A DNA stretch of 64,000 bases, from assembly GCF_005281615.1 (NCBI RefSeq), contig NZ_SZZM01000004.1, forward strand, positions 310,001-374,000, read 5' to 3'. Under the pieces are notes generated by a model. That model saw nothing but the letters and a program-made list of their open reading frames with translations, had not been told where the DNA came from and ran no database searches. Positions 53,127 through 61,615 of the stretch are shown here, piece after piece. Position numbers and translations under genes: made by a program. Source of the stretch: Rhodoligotrophos defluvii (lineage in GTDB: Bacteria > Pseudomonadota > Alphaproteobacteria > Rhizobiales > Im1). Position 1 is the stretch's first letter, and every line of letters begins with the position of its first letter.

Positions 53127-53370
53127 AACGAAGGTCTCCATTCGTGAAGAAAGATGCCAGGCACGGTCCGTGCGGGCAAATGCGCGGCCGGTGAAAGTCA
53201 TTGTTCCGAGCTGCCGCCGGCCCAGGTGCCGACATTGCGCAGCACGCAACCTCTCACCACCCTATCCACCGCTTAAATTTGCCGGTCAAGTATCCCCTGG
53301 TATTGCCTTGTGAGTTCATCACGGTCATCTTATGGTACTTCCGCTTGGAAGCAGCGAAAGCATAGCTCCA

Positions 53371-53898
53371 ATGAGCAACAATACTGCCGTGCGCAAAGCG
53401 GCCGTGGACCTCGACCGCGACCTTTTTCTTCGCGCCTTGTTGCGGGAACTCTCGGGAACCCTGCAAGACGTGGTCGGCCTCGATGAGGCCTCGGGCTATG
53501 TCAGCGTGGTTGGCGGCGCCATCGGCGAGCAAATTGACACGTCCTATCGCCACGCATTGCAGGTCGAAAAGCTGAGCCGCAAGCAGGTTGCCGAGGTGCT
53601 GGTCGATCTCAAGCGGCGCATTGAAGGCGATTTCTACATCATCGAGGAGCGCGAGGACCGCATTGTCCTCGGCAACAGGGCCTGTCCGTTCGGCAAGTTC
53701 GTCGAGGGCCGCCCCTCTCTCTGCATGATGACCTCGAACGTGTTCGGCTCCATCGCCGCCCGCAATCTCGGCTATGCCCGGGTCGAGATCGAGGAGTCGA
53801 TCGCCCAGGGTCATCCCGGGTGCCGCATCGTCGTCCACCTCAAGCCTGTGCAGGATCCCGAACCGGATGCTCGCGAGTATTTCGGGCCGACAGCTTGA
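53371..53898 (+). CDS. MetOD1 (methanogen output domain 1)-like sensory protein
   Basis: 175 residues from the ATG at 53371. The first 100 residues are mainly helical ([22 protein letters not shown]); the second part has [19 protein letters not shown] and [15 protein letters not shown], giving cysteines 105, 118 and 151 beside H148. This is the pattern I associate with the MetOD1 domain, found in predicted signalling proteins of archaea and bacteria; the cysteines could bind a metal or an iron-sulfur cluster. Its stop shares one base with the start of a histidine kinase gene, so it is probably an input or co-sensor for that kinase. Confidence 0.7.
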   Translation: MSNNTAVRKAAVDLDRDLFLRALLRELSGTLQDVVGLDEASGYVSVVGGAIGEQIDTSYRHALQVEKLSRKQVAEVLVDLKRRIEGDFYIIEEREDRIVLGNRACPFGKFVEGRPSLCMMTSNVFGSIAARNLGYARVEIEESIAQGHPGCRIVVHLKPVQDPEPDAREYFGPTA

Positions 53899-54941
53899 TG
53901 GTCTCGGACGACGCTCTCGCGATCCTGAATGCCTTGAGCGAGCCGGCTCTGCTCCTTGATCCGCAGGGGGTGATCCTGGGGGCGAACCGGGCGGCCAGGC
54001 GTCTGCTCGGCAATCAGCTCATGGGATTGCCACTCGCGGATCTCATCACCAGCCCTCCGGATGCGTTCGAGCAGTATCTGCGAAGATGCTCCGCGACGAG
54101 CGGCGCGCTGCCTGGCGCCCTGTCGGCCCGCCGGAGCGACGGAACCGACCTTCGGCTGCGTGCCTATGGCGCCCGGCTCGCGGCTTTCCCGAGCGCCCGC
54201 CCGGTCGTCATGCTGCGCCTGCTGCCCGCCGATACCGATGCGTTCTCCGTATTGGCCCGCAAGATCCGCGACCTCAATCTCGAGATCAGCCGGCACCGCC
54301 AAACCCAGGCAGCCCTCGAAGAAGCCCTGCACCAGAACGAGACGCTGCTGCGGGAGCTTCAGCATCGGGTGAAGAACAACATGCAGATGCTGCTGGGCCT
54401 GTTCGCCGCAGCCCAGCGCGAGACGGATTACGAGGAGGTGAGGGACTTTCTCGAAGACGTGGCCCATCGGCTGATGGCGGTGGTCACCGCGCAGCAGCTC
54501 ATGTACCGGTCTCACCATCTGCATGCGATCGAGGCGGCGGCCTTCGTGCGCGATCTGTGCGGGGCGATCGGCAAGACGCTCCCGCGGCAGGTGCGCATGG
54601 AGGTCACCGCGTTCGACGGCCTGCTGCCCAACGATGTCGTCTTTCCGTTGGCGCTCATCCTGAATGAGCTCTTGACCAACGCGCACAAGCATGGTTGGCA
54701 GAATGCCGACAGCCGAATTCAAGTCGATCTGCAGCGGAACGGGGCCGATTGCACGCTCATTGTACAGGACGACGGACCGGGGATCCCTCCACAAGCCAAG
54801 GAGCGGCGCTCGTCAGGCCTGGGCCTGGTGCGGGGACTCTGCAGGCAGATCGGTGGCTCGTTCACGATTGAGAACGCGGGAGGTACGCGCTGCCTCGTGC
54901 GCTTTTCAGCAGCAGGAGGCGTGAACCCAGAGAAAGGCTGA
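53898..54941 (+). CDS. Cytoplasmic PAS-domain histidine kinase, HWE/HisKA_2 type
   Basis: 347 residues from the ATG at 53898, sharing one base with the previous stop. N-terminal PAS-like domain (ILNALSEPALLLDPQGVILGANRAARRLL, to about residue 110), coiled linker, then the H-box LQHRVKNNMQML with phosphorylated H156, N-box LILNELLTNAHKHGW (N261), G-boxes DDGPGIP and SSGLGLVRGL. No membrane segment, so it senses a cytoplasmic signal. The cognate response regulator follows after 6 nt. Confidence 0.9.
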   Translation: MVSDDALAILNALSEPALLLDPQGVILGANRAARRLLGNQLMGLPLADLITSPPDAFEQYLRRCSATSGALPGALSARRSDGTDLRLRAYGARLAAFPSARPVVMLRLLPADTDAFSVLARKIRDLNLEISRHRQTQAALEEALHQNETLLRELQHRVKNNMQMLLGLFAAAQRETDYEEVRDFLEDVAHRLMAVVTAQQLMYRSHHLHAIEAAAFVRDLCGAIGKTLPRQVRMEVTAFDGLLPNDVVFPLALILNELLTNAHKHGWQNADSRIQVDLQRNGADCTLIVQDDGPGIPPQAKERRSSGLGLVRGLCRQIGGSFTIENAGGTRCLVRFSAAGGVNPEKG

Positions 54942-54947
54942 TCGACA

Positions 54948-55406
54948 ATGCAGATCGTGTCATCAGACGAGGGCAAGCGAAGTCCCCCGGGGCCGGCGGC
55001 TCAGGTTCCGTTCAGCCAGCTGAACGTCCCTCACGACGTCCGGGTGCTGATCGTCGAGGACGAGTGGCTCGTGTCGCTCGACCTGGAAGCGGCGTTCCAG
55101 CAGGCAGGCTACCAGGTGGTCGGCATCGCCACCAGCTGTGACGAGGCGATCGAGATCGCGGCCAGGGTGCGGCCGCATGTGGCCACCATGGACATTCGCT
55201 TGCGTGGCGCGCGCGACGGCGTCGACGCCGCCAACGAGCTCTACCGGCGCTTCGGCATAAGATGCCTGTTCGCTTCGGCCTATTCTGAAGCGGCCACGAT
55301 GCAGCGCGTGGCGGCGCGACCGCTTGGCTGGCTGCAGAAGCCGTTCATGGCGGCCCAGGTTGTCTCCACCCTGACCGCGGCTTTGCGCCGGCTCCAGGGT
55401 CATTGA
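54948..55406 (+). CDS. Single-domain response regulator
   Basis: 152 residues: a 30-residue lead, then a receiver domain with acidic pair E37-D38 in VEDE, phosphoacceptor D82 in TMDIRL, switch segment SAYSE and K131 in LQKPF. No output domain is present, so it acts by protein contact, as is common for receivers paired with HWE kinases (stress signalling, c-di-GMP or PhyR-type networks). Third gene of the signalling operon. Confidence 0.92.
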   Translation: MQIVSSDEGKRSPPGPAAQVPFSQLNVPHDVRVLIVEDEWLVSLDLEAAFQQAGYQVVGIATSCDEAIEIAARVRPHVATMDIRLRGARDGVDAANELYRRFGIRCLFASAYSEAATMQRVAARPLGWLQKPFMAAQVVSTLTAALRRLQGH

Positions 55407-55442
55407 TCCGCGGATGCTCGTCGTGCGCCCCTGCCGATGCAG

Positions 55443-56321
55443 TCATGAGCGGATCACGGCGAGGGCCACGCCCGCGAGGGTGAGGATCAGCGCGATTATC
55501 TCGCGCGCGCCCAGAGGTTCGCCGATCAGCAACGCGGCCGAGATGATCCCGATGATGGGCACCAGCAGCGTGCCGGTGGCGGCGGCGCCCGGCGGCAAGG
55601 CCCGCAAGGTGGCGAACCAGCTCAGGTAGCAAAGCCCCATCGGAACCAGCGCCATGTAGCCGACCGCCAGCCACGTCGAGAGGCTGGCCCCGGTGAGATC
55701 GGGCTGCTCGATGAGCAAGCCCAGCAGGGTCATCGGCACGCAGGCGAGCCCCACCTGCCAAGCCGTGAGCGCGATAGGCGGCAGACGAATGGGCCGCTTG
55801 GCCGTGACCGCCCCCAGGGCGAAGGAAATTGCGGCCGCCAGCGCCCACGAGATGCCGCCCACCTTGCCGGCACCCAAGGAGATGCCCTTGTCCGAGAAGA
55901 GCACGACAATGCCGGCCATGGCCATCGCCAGCGCAACGAACCCGCGCATGCTCGGCAAGGTGCCGAGCAGTGGCCAGGCGAGCAGCGTCGCCCAGATGGG
56001 CACGGTATAGACGATCAGCGCAGATTCGGCGACGGTCAGCGACATCATCGAGAGTGTGGCAAAGCCCATCCAGCCGAACACGTTGAGCGCGGAGGCTATG
56101 CCCAAGCGCCGCCAGTCGCCAGGCGGAACCTTGAGGCTTTCGCCGCGGCCAACCGCGATGAGCGCGAGGAGAACGGCCGCCGCGAGGCCGCTGCTGCCGC
56201 GCGCGAACAGCGGTGGCAGCTCCCGCAGGATCACCTTGATCAGCGGCCAGTTGAGTCCCCACCCCACCGCGGTGACAAGCAGATAGGCGAGGCCGAGACG
56301 GGAACGGGGCGAGTGGGGCAT
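55443..56321 (-). CDS. EamA/DMT-superfamily transporter
   Basis: 292 residues with ten hydrophobic segments in two EamA repeats (first starting at LAYLLVTAVGWGLNWPLIKVIL, second at GISWALAAAISFALGAV). Members export amino acids or other metabolites. It converges on the response regulator gene with a 36-nt gap and lies downstream of the TRAP genes; an 8-bp inverted repeat (56332-56358) precedes its start. Confidence 0.9.
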   Translation of the reverse strand: MPHSPRSRLGLAYLLVTAVGWGLNWPLIKVILRELPPLFARGSSGLAAAVLLALIAVGRGESLKVPPGDWRRLGIASALNVFGWMGFATLSMMSLTVAESALIVYTVPIWATLLAWPLLGTLPSMRGFVALAMAMAGIVVLFSDKGISLGAGKVGGISWALAAAISFALGAVTAKRPIRLPPIALTAWQVGLACVPMTLLGLLIEQPDLTGASLSTWLAVGYMALVPMGLCYLSWFATLRALPPGAAATGTLLVPIIGIISAALLIGEPLGAREIIALILTLAGVALAVIRS

Positions 56322-56331
56322 GCGCCTGCAT

Positions 56332-56358
56332 GGATTGACAGCCTGGCCGGGTCAATCC
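56332..56358. promoter_or_regulatory. GGATTGAC/GTCAATCC inverted repeat between TRAP and EamA genes
   Basis: Perfect 8-bp arms, 56332-56339 and 56351-56358, with an 11-nt spacer. It begins 11 nt upstream of the EamA start and lies about 46-72 nt after the TRAP large permease stop. No U tract follows on the minus strand; it could be an operator or a weak terminator. Confidence 0.35.
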
Positions 56359-56403
56359 CGTGCGGCCGCGGAGGGCCTATGCGAAAACCGCAGAGCTTGT
56401 GAT

Positions 56404-57690
56404 CTAGCTTCTGACCTGCGCCGGCAGCCACAGCGCGATCTCGGGAAACGCCAGCAGCAGCCCGATCAGCGCGAACATGCTGAGAACGAACACGAGGGAG
56501 CCGGCCATGACGTCTTGAATGCTGCCCTGCTTGCGGATCGCCTGCACCACATAGAGGTTGATGCCGACCGGCGGTGTGATCAGCGCCACCTCCAGGAGCA
56601 GGATCATCACGATGCCGAACCATAGCGGGTCATAGCCGAGGCTCACCACGATCGGCACCACCAGCGGGGTCATGGTCACCAGCATTGAGAGCGTCTCGAG
56701 GAAGCAGCCGAGCAGCACGAAGAACCCGATGATCACCAGCATGGTCGCGGCCGGCGACAAGCCCAACCCCGTAACGAACCCCGTCAGCTGCTGCGAGAGC
56801 CCGATCGCCGAGAGCACGAAATTGAGGAAATAGGAGGCGAGCACGATCAGCATGATCATGGCCGTGGCCTTCATCGCCCCGAGAAAGGCGTCATGCAGCA
56901 GCGCCATGCTCAGCCTGCCGTTCCACCAGGCAAGGACAACGGCGAAGACCAGCCCCAGGGAAGCCGCCTCGGTCGGCGTGGCGATGCCGGCGTAAATGGA
57001 GCCGACCACCACCAGGAACAGCAATAGCACCGGCACCAGGTCGATCAGGCTGGCAAATCTCTGTCGCCACGTGGCGGTGACGGGCTTGCCGTCATAGCCG
57101 GGCCTGATCGCGCAGACGATTACCACGATCAGCGAGAACAGCAGCGCCAGCACCAGCCCCGGCACCATCCCCGCGAGATAGAGCTTGGGGATCGAGGTGT
57201 TGGTGATCATCCCATAGATGATGAGATGGATCGATGGGGGAATGAGAATGCCCAGCGTGCCGCCGGCCGCGAGGCTGCCCAGGAACAGCCGCTCGTTATA
57301 GCCGCGCTTGAGGATTTCCGGCAGCGCCACGGTGCCGATGGTCGCCGCGGTCGCCACGCTGGAGCCGGATGTCGCCGAGAACAAGGCGCTCGCGCCGATA
57401 TTGGCATGCAGCAGCCCGCCCGGCAGGCGGTTGAGCCACAGGGCAACCGCGCCATACATTCGTTCCGCGACGCCGGCACGCAGCAGGATCTCGCCCAGCA
57501 GCACGAAGAGCGGCACGCTGGTCAGGGTGAATTCGTTCGAGACCTTCCACAGGATTTCCGAGGCCGCATAATAGAGGGGCAGCGGCGAGTAGGCATAGCC
57601 GAGCGTGAGCGCCGCCATCATCAGCGCCGCCGCGATGGGAATGCTCAAGCCGATGAGCACGGCCAGCAGCAGCGAGGCATTGCCCAGCAT
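56404..57690 (-). CDS. TRAP transporter large permease, DctM family
   Basis: 428 residues with about twelve membrane spans. Family segments: SVPLFVLLGEILLRAGVAERMYG, SATSGSSVATAATIGTVALPEILKRGYN, and the C-terminal TPPVGINLYVV. It is the main transport subunit, moving a carboxylate or similar solute with sodium. It begins 1 nt after the small permease stop. The partner binding protein is 58330-59373. Confidence 0.95.
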   Translation of the reverse strand: MLGNASLLLAVLIGLSIPIAAALMMAALTLGYAYSPLPLYYAASEILWKVSNEFTLTSVPLFVLLGEILLRAGVAERMYGAVALWLNRLPGGLLHANIGASALFSATSGSSVATAATIGTVALPEILKRGYNERLFLGSLAAGGTLGILIPPSIHLIIYGMITNTSIPKLYLAGMVPGLVLALLFSLIVVIVCAIRPGYDGKPVTATWRQRFASLIDLVPVLLLFLVVVGSIYAGIATPTEAASLGLVFAVVLAWWNGRLSMALLHDAFLGAMKATAMIMLIVLASYFLNFVLSAIGLSQQLTGFVTGLGLSPAATMLVIIGFFVLLGCFLETLSMLVTMTPLVVPIVVSLGYDPLWFGIVMILLLEVALITPPVGINLYVVQAIRKQGSIQDVMAGSLVFVLSMFALIGLLLAFPEIALWLPAQVRS

Positions 57691-57691
57691 G

Positions 57692-58330
57692 TCAGGTCGC
57701 CCCGCTGGACGGCTTCACCGCATCTTCCGCTTCCTCGGTGGGGGTGAGCACGCCCAGCTGCCGGTTCACCTGCCCGAAGTCCGCGCGTCCGAGCTCGAGC
57801 AGCGCGCGCAGGCCGGACAGCGCCAGCGCGATCAGGAACACCAGGAAGCCGGCCAGCCAGGCAAGTTGCGGGATGATCAGCGGCACGTGCAGTGACGACG
57901 CCGAGCGCGAGGCGCGCGCCCATGAGCCCGACACCACGATCCACCCGCTGAAGATCAGGAAGGCCGCCAGCAAGAGAAGCGCCACAAGCGCTACGACATC
58001 GAGAATGGCGCGCAGCGGCAGGGGAAAGCGATGGTAGAGGAAGTCGATACGCACATGGCTGCGGGCGTAGAATGCCTCCGCCAGCGACCAGGAAATGCCG
58101 ATGGCGAAGAGATAGCCGGCAATCTCGTCCACCCCGCCCAGATTGCGCCCGACGAGATAGCGGGACAGCACGTCGACCGCCACCATGACGCCGATCAGCA
58201 TCACCCCCCAGCCACCCGCGATCAGCATCAGTCGGGCGATCCGGCGCCAAAAGCCATCGGCCCTGTCGATCAGGGCCGCGAATGCGCCGCTTCTTCGCGT
58301 ATTCGGCTCCATTCGCGGTCCAGGCGGCAC
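57692..58330 (-). CDS. TRAP transporter small permease, DctQ family
   Basis: 212 residues from a GTG that shares one base with the stop of the binding protein gene; an ATG at 58312 would remove six residues. Four membrane spans, starting with LMLIAGGWGVMLIGVMVAVDVLSRYL, and the conserved WSLAEAFYARSHVRID loop. It supports the large permease in forming the transporter. The C-terminal tail after about residue 185 is polar and cytoplasmic. Confidence 0.93.
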   Translation of the reverse strand: MPPGPRMEPNTRRSGAFAALIDRADGFWRRIARLMLIAGGWGVMLIGVMVAVDVLSRYLVGRNLGGVDEIAGYLFAIGISWSLAEAFYARSHVRIDFLYHRFPLPLRAILDVVALVALLLLAAFLIFSGWIVVSGSWARASRSASSLHVPLIIPQLAWLAGFLVFLIALALSGLRALLELGRADFGQVNRQLGVLTPTEEAEDAVKPSSGAT

Positions 58331-59373
58331 TATTTGCTCGCAGTCATGCCGGTAACCTTGCCGACGGTCTCGTTCCAGCGCTGCACGCAGGCTTCATCGC
58401 ATCGGGCCGCCCATTTCTTGAGCACCACCTCCTGCAGGATCCGCCGCCGCTCCTGGTCATCGACCTCCGATGGCGCCACGTAGGTCATGGAGGCCGCGGG
58501 CCCATAAGGGCATTCGGCGCGTCCCGTATTGCAGTCGATGCCCGCCTTGTCGTCCGTGGCGGTCAGCGCCCAGAGGTCGTTCTCCAGGGTGGTCACCGCC
58601 TTGCCGATGGCCGCGCGCTGGCCTTCCGGCAACGCTTCCCACTTCGCCTTGTTGGCGGCGATCAGGGTGAGGCCCCAGCCGAACCGCATGCCATAGAGGT
58701 GCTTGGTCACCTCCGGCCACTTGAAGGAATAGCCGGTGAGGGTGCCGGTAATCCCGCAATCCACCACCCCGCGCTGCAGGGCCGGCACCACCTCCGCCAA
58801 CGGAATGCTCACGCCCACCGCGCCGGCCGCCTCGACGAACTCGTTCATGCTGGCGCCATAGAAGCGGATCTTGCGGCCCTTGATGTCAGCCAGGCTGTTC
58901 ACCGGCTCCCGGCAATAGAGGATCTGGCTCGGATTGGGGTAGACGCCGAGCAGGATCAGCCCGTGCTTCTTCTCCAGGCTCTCCGCCATGACCGGGCGAT
59001 ACGCCTCCAGCGCCTTGCGGCCCGTATCCACGTCCTGGATCAGGGTGGCGAGCTCGAGGCCCTCGATCACCGGGTCGTCCGCCACCGAATAGCCCACCAC
59101 GATATGGCCGATGTCGAACACGCCCAGCGTGGCAAGCCGCAACAGCTCCACCCCGGAAAGGCCGAGCTCGGAATAGGAGGTCACCGTGGCCGTCACCTCG
59201 CCATTGGTCATCTCTTTCAGCTTTTCCGACCAGAACGGCTTCTCCAGCCGCTCATAGGCGTTCAGATTGGACCAGGGCGCCACCACCTTGAGCTCCGTCT
59301 GCGCATCGGCCGCGGTGCTGAACAGGGCCGCCAGACCGAAAGCGGCCGCGCCCACCAAGTTACGGATCGTCAT
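58330..59373 (-). CDS. TRAP transporter periplasmic binding protein, DctP family
   Basis: 347 residues with a signal peptide ending at AADA. The mature protein follows the DctP fold (TELKVVAPWSNLNAYERLEKPF, then KGRKIRFYGASMNEFVEAAGAVGVSIP, where the usual ligand-binding Arg lies). Two C-terminal Cys pairs (CNTGRAEC, and CDEAC) are unusual and might form disulfides. Downstream of hyuA in the same direction, so it probably imports the compound opened by HyuA/HyuB or a related acid. Confidence 0.93.
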   Translation of the reverse strand: MTIRNLVGAAAFGLAALFSTAADAQTELKVVAPWSNLNAYERLEKPFWSEKLKEMTNGEVTATVTSYSELGLSGVELLRLATLGVFDIGHIVVGYSVADDPVIEGLELATLIQDVDTGRKALEAYRPVMAESLEKKHGLILLGVYPNPSQILYCREPVNSLADIKGRKIRFYGASMNEFVEAAGAVGVSIPLAEVVPALQRGVVDCGITGTLTGYSFKWPEVTKHLYGMRFGWGLTLIAANKAKWEALPEGQRAAIGKAVTTLENDLWALTATDDKAGIDCNTGRAECPYGPAASMTYVAPSEVDDQERRRILQEVVLKKWAARCDEACVQRWNETVGKVTGMTASK

Positions 59374-59461
59374 GTCCTCACCCCATCTGTGATCCGGCCA
59401 CGATGGAAGCCCTTAGGCCCGCCCGTCAATTATCCTCTTCATATTCCATTATATCTCTCGG

Positions 59462-61534
59462 CTATGGTTCTGATCCCTTGCGGGCGCGCAAGGTGATGTC
59501 GAGCCAGCCGAACCCGTTCACGTCGGCCTTGTCGTCGGTGCTGAGCACCACCGTCGTGGTCTCCGCCTCGATGATGGCGGGGCCGGTGATGGTGTGGCCC
59601 GGCGCGAGCGTGTCGAGATCATAGACCGGAACCTCGCGCCAGCTGCCGAAGAAAGCCTGGCGCGAGCGCGCAGGCTTGGCCGGCCCGGTTGCCGGCGCCG
59701 CCCTCTGCACCCCGAGGCTGGCAGGCACTTCGCCCACCGCTGCCACGCGGGCATTGACCAGCACCACCTCCTGGCCGGGCGATGAATAGGTGTAGAGCTC
59801 CTCGTGGCGCTTGTGGAACCGCTCGATCACCGCGTCCATCAGCCCGGGATCGGAGAGGTCCAGCCCGTCGAGGCTCACATCCACCTCGAAGATCTGCTCG
59901 CCATAGCGCATCTCGGCCGAGCGCTCGATATGGATCGGCCCCTTGAACCACGAGCCCAGCCGCCGCATGGCCTCCTGCTCCAGCTCGCCGAAGATCTCGC
60001 GGAGCTTGCCGCTGTCCAGCACGGCCGTATCGCCGATATGGCTGCGGGTCACCTCATAGCGCAGGTCGCTCGCCAGCATGCCCCAGGCCGACAGCACCGA
60101 GGCGACCGTCGGCACCACCACCCGCGTCATCTCCATCTCGCGGGCCACTTCCACCGCGTGCAGGCCGGCCGCGCCGCCGAAGCTCAGGAGGGTGAAGCGG
60201 CGCGGGTCCACACCGCGGCGCAGGGTCATCAGGCGGATGCCGTCGGCCATCTTGAGGTTGATCAGCCGGAAGATGCCGGCCGCGGTCTCGTCCCGGCTCA
60301 GGCCCAGCTTGGCCGCCAGCCGGTCCACTGCGGCCTCCGCAGCGGCACGGTCGAGCTTGCGCCGGCCGCCCAGGAAATTGTCGGGATCGAGATAGCCGAG
60401 CAGCAGATTGGCGTCCGTCACCGCTGGTTCCGTTCCGCCATTGCTGTAGCAGGCCGGCCCGGGCACTGCCCCCGCGCTTTCCGGCCCCACATGGAACGTG
60501 CCGCCATCGTCGACCCGGGCGAGCGAGCCGCCGCCCGCGCCGATGCTGATGATGTCCAAGCTGCGCAGGGCGATGCGCTGGCCGGCAAGACCCCGCTCCG
60601 AGGACAGGGCGATCTGCCCGTCCGCGATCAGCGAGATGTCGGTGCTGGTGCCGCCCATGTCGAACGGGATGAGATTGCCTTGCCCGATGAGCTCGGCGCA
60701 GCGGCGCGCGCCGGCAATGCCGCCCGCAGGACCCGAGAGAACCGTGCCGGCCGCGAGGCGCGCGGCCTCCTCCACCGGCGCGATCCCGCCATGAGACAGG
60801 ATGATGAACAGCGAGCCCTCGAAGCCGTGCTCGGCGAGCCGTCGCTCCAGATTGCCCAGATATTTGCGCACCGCCGGCCCCACATAGGCATTCACCACCG
60901 TGGTGCACACCCGCTCGTATTCCTTGATCTGCGGCAGCACGTCGCTCGACAGCGAGACATAGGCGTCCGGCATCTCGCGCGCGAGCACCTGCAGCGTGCG
61001 CTGCTCGTGCGCCGGGTTGCGATAGGCATGGAAATAGCACACCGCGACCGAGGTCACCTTCTCCTGCTTCAGCCGCGCGATCTCGCGGTCAAGGGATGCT
61101 TCGTCCAGCGGGATGAGCACCCGGCCGTCGAAGGCCATGCGCTCGCGCACCCCCCGCCGCAGGTTGCGCGGCACCAGCGGCTCCGGCGCCGGCAGCAGCA
61201 GGTTGTAGCGCTCATCCTTAAGCCCCTCGCGCATTTCGATGACGTCCCGATGGCCCTCGGTGGTGAGCAGGCCCACTTTGGCGCCTTTGCGCTCGAGCAA
61301 GGCGTTGGTGGCCACCGTCGTGCCGTGCACGATCCGGTCGGTGGCGCCGAGCAGGGCGGCGAGATCCATGCCCAGCCGGGCGGCGAGGTCGGTCAGCCCC
61401 GCAATGACGCCGATCGATTGGTCCTCCGGCGTGGAGGGCGACTTGGTGAAGGTTGTGACGCCTTGGTCATCGATGGCCACCAGGTCCGTGAAGGTGCCGC
61501 CGACATCGATGCCGACGCGAAACGTCTGGGTCAT
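59462..61534 (-). CDS. hyuA: Hydantoinase A / 5-oxoprolinase alpha-type subunit (second copy)
   Basis: 690 residues. Phosphate loop VGIDVGGTFTDLVAIDDQG at about 6-24, DRIVHGTTVATNALLERKGAKVGLLTT, second phosphate segment IPFDMGGTSTDISLI and GAGGGSLARVD. It differs clearly from the copy at 5061-7106 and is closer to the N-methylhydantoinase/acetophenone-carboxylase-like group. With HyuB upstream it would hydrolyse a cyclic amide with ATP. The 81-nt gap to hyuB carries two GTCTAGAC palindromes. Confidence 0.92.
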   Translation of the reverse strand: MTQTFRVGIDVGGTFTDLVAIDDQGVTTFTKSPSTPEDQSIGVIAGLTDLAARLGMDLAALLGATDRIVHGTTVATNALLERKGAKVGLLTTEGHRDVIEMREGLKDERYNLLLPAPEPLVPRNLRRGVRERMAFDGRVLIPLDEASLDREIARLKQEKVTSVAVCYFHAYRNPAHEQRTLQVLAREMPDAYVSLSSDVLPQIKEYERVCTTVVNAYVGPAVRKYLGNLERRLAEHGFEGSLFIILSHGGIAPVEEAARLAAGTVLSGPAGGIAGARRCAELIGQGNLIPFDMGGTSTDISLIADGQIALSSERGLAGQRIALRSLDIISIGAGGGSLARVDDGGTFHVGPESAGAVPGPACYSNGGTEPAVTDANLLLGYLDPDNFLGGRRKLDRAAAEAAVDRLAAKLGLSRDETAAGIFRLINLKMADGIRLMTLRRGVDPRRFTLLSFGGAAGLHAVEVAREMEMTRVVVPTVASVLSAWGMLASDLRYEVTRSHIGDTAVLDSGKLREIFGELEQEAMRRLGSWFKGPIHIERSAEMRYGEQIFEVDVSLDGLDLSDPGLMDAVIERFHKRHEELYTYSSPGQEVVLVNARVAAVGEVPASLGVQRAAPATGPAKPARSRQAFFGSWREVPVYDLDTLAPGHTITGPAIIEAETTTVVLSTDDKADVNGFGWLDITLRARKGSEP

Positions 61535-61615
61535 GGGTCGCCTGTCCAGGGTAGGAGCTCGTGAGAAGGGTGCCGAAAAGGTGTAAGGGCTGGGTTCAGG
61601 GTCTAGACGGGGGGT

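Noticed and set aside
59448-59453. TATAAT on the minus strand upstream of the TRAP binding protein as a sigma-70 -10 box
   Set aside because: No acceptable -35 sequence at 16-18 nt spacing was found; the six bases alone are not enough.
59804-61564. 586-codon plus-strand frame opposite hyuA
   Set aside because: Shadow of HyuA; no domain pattern, low-complexity His/Arg/Ala-rich translation.
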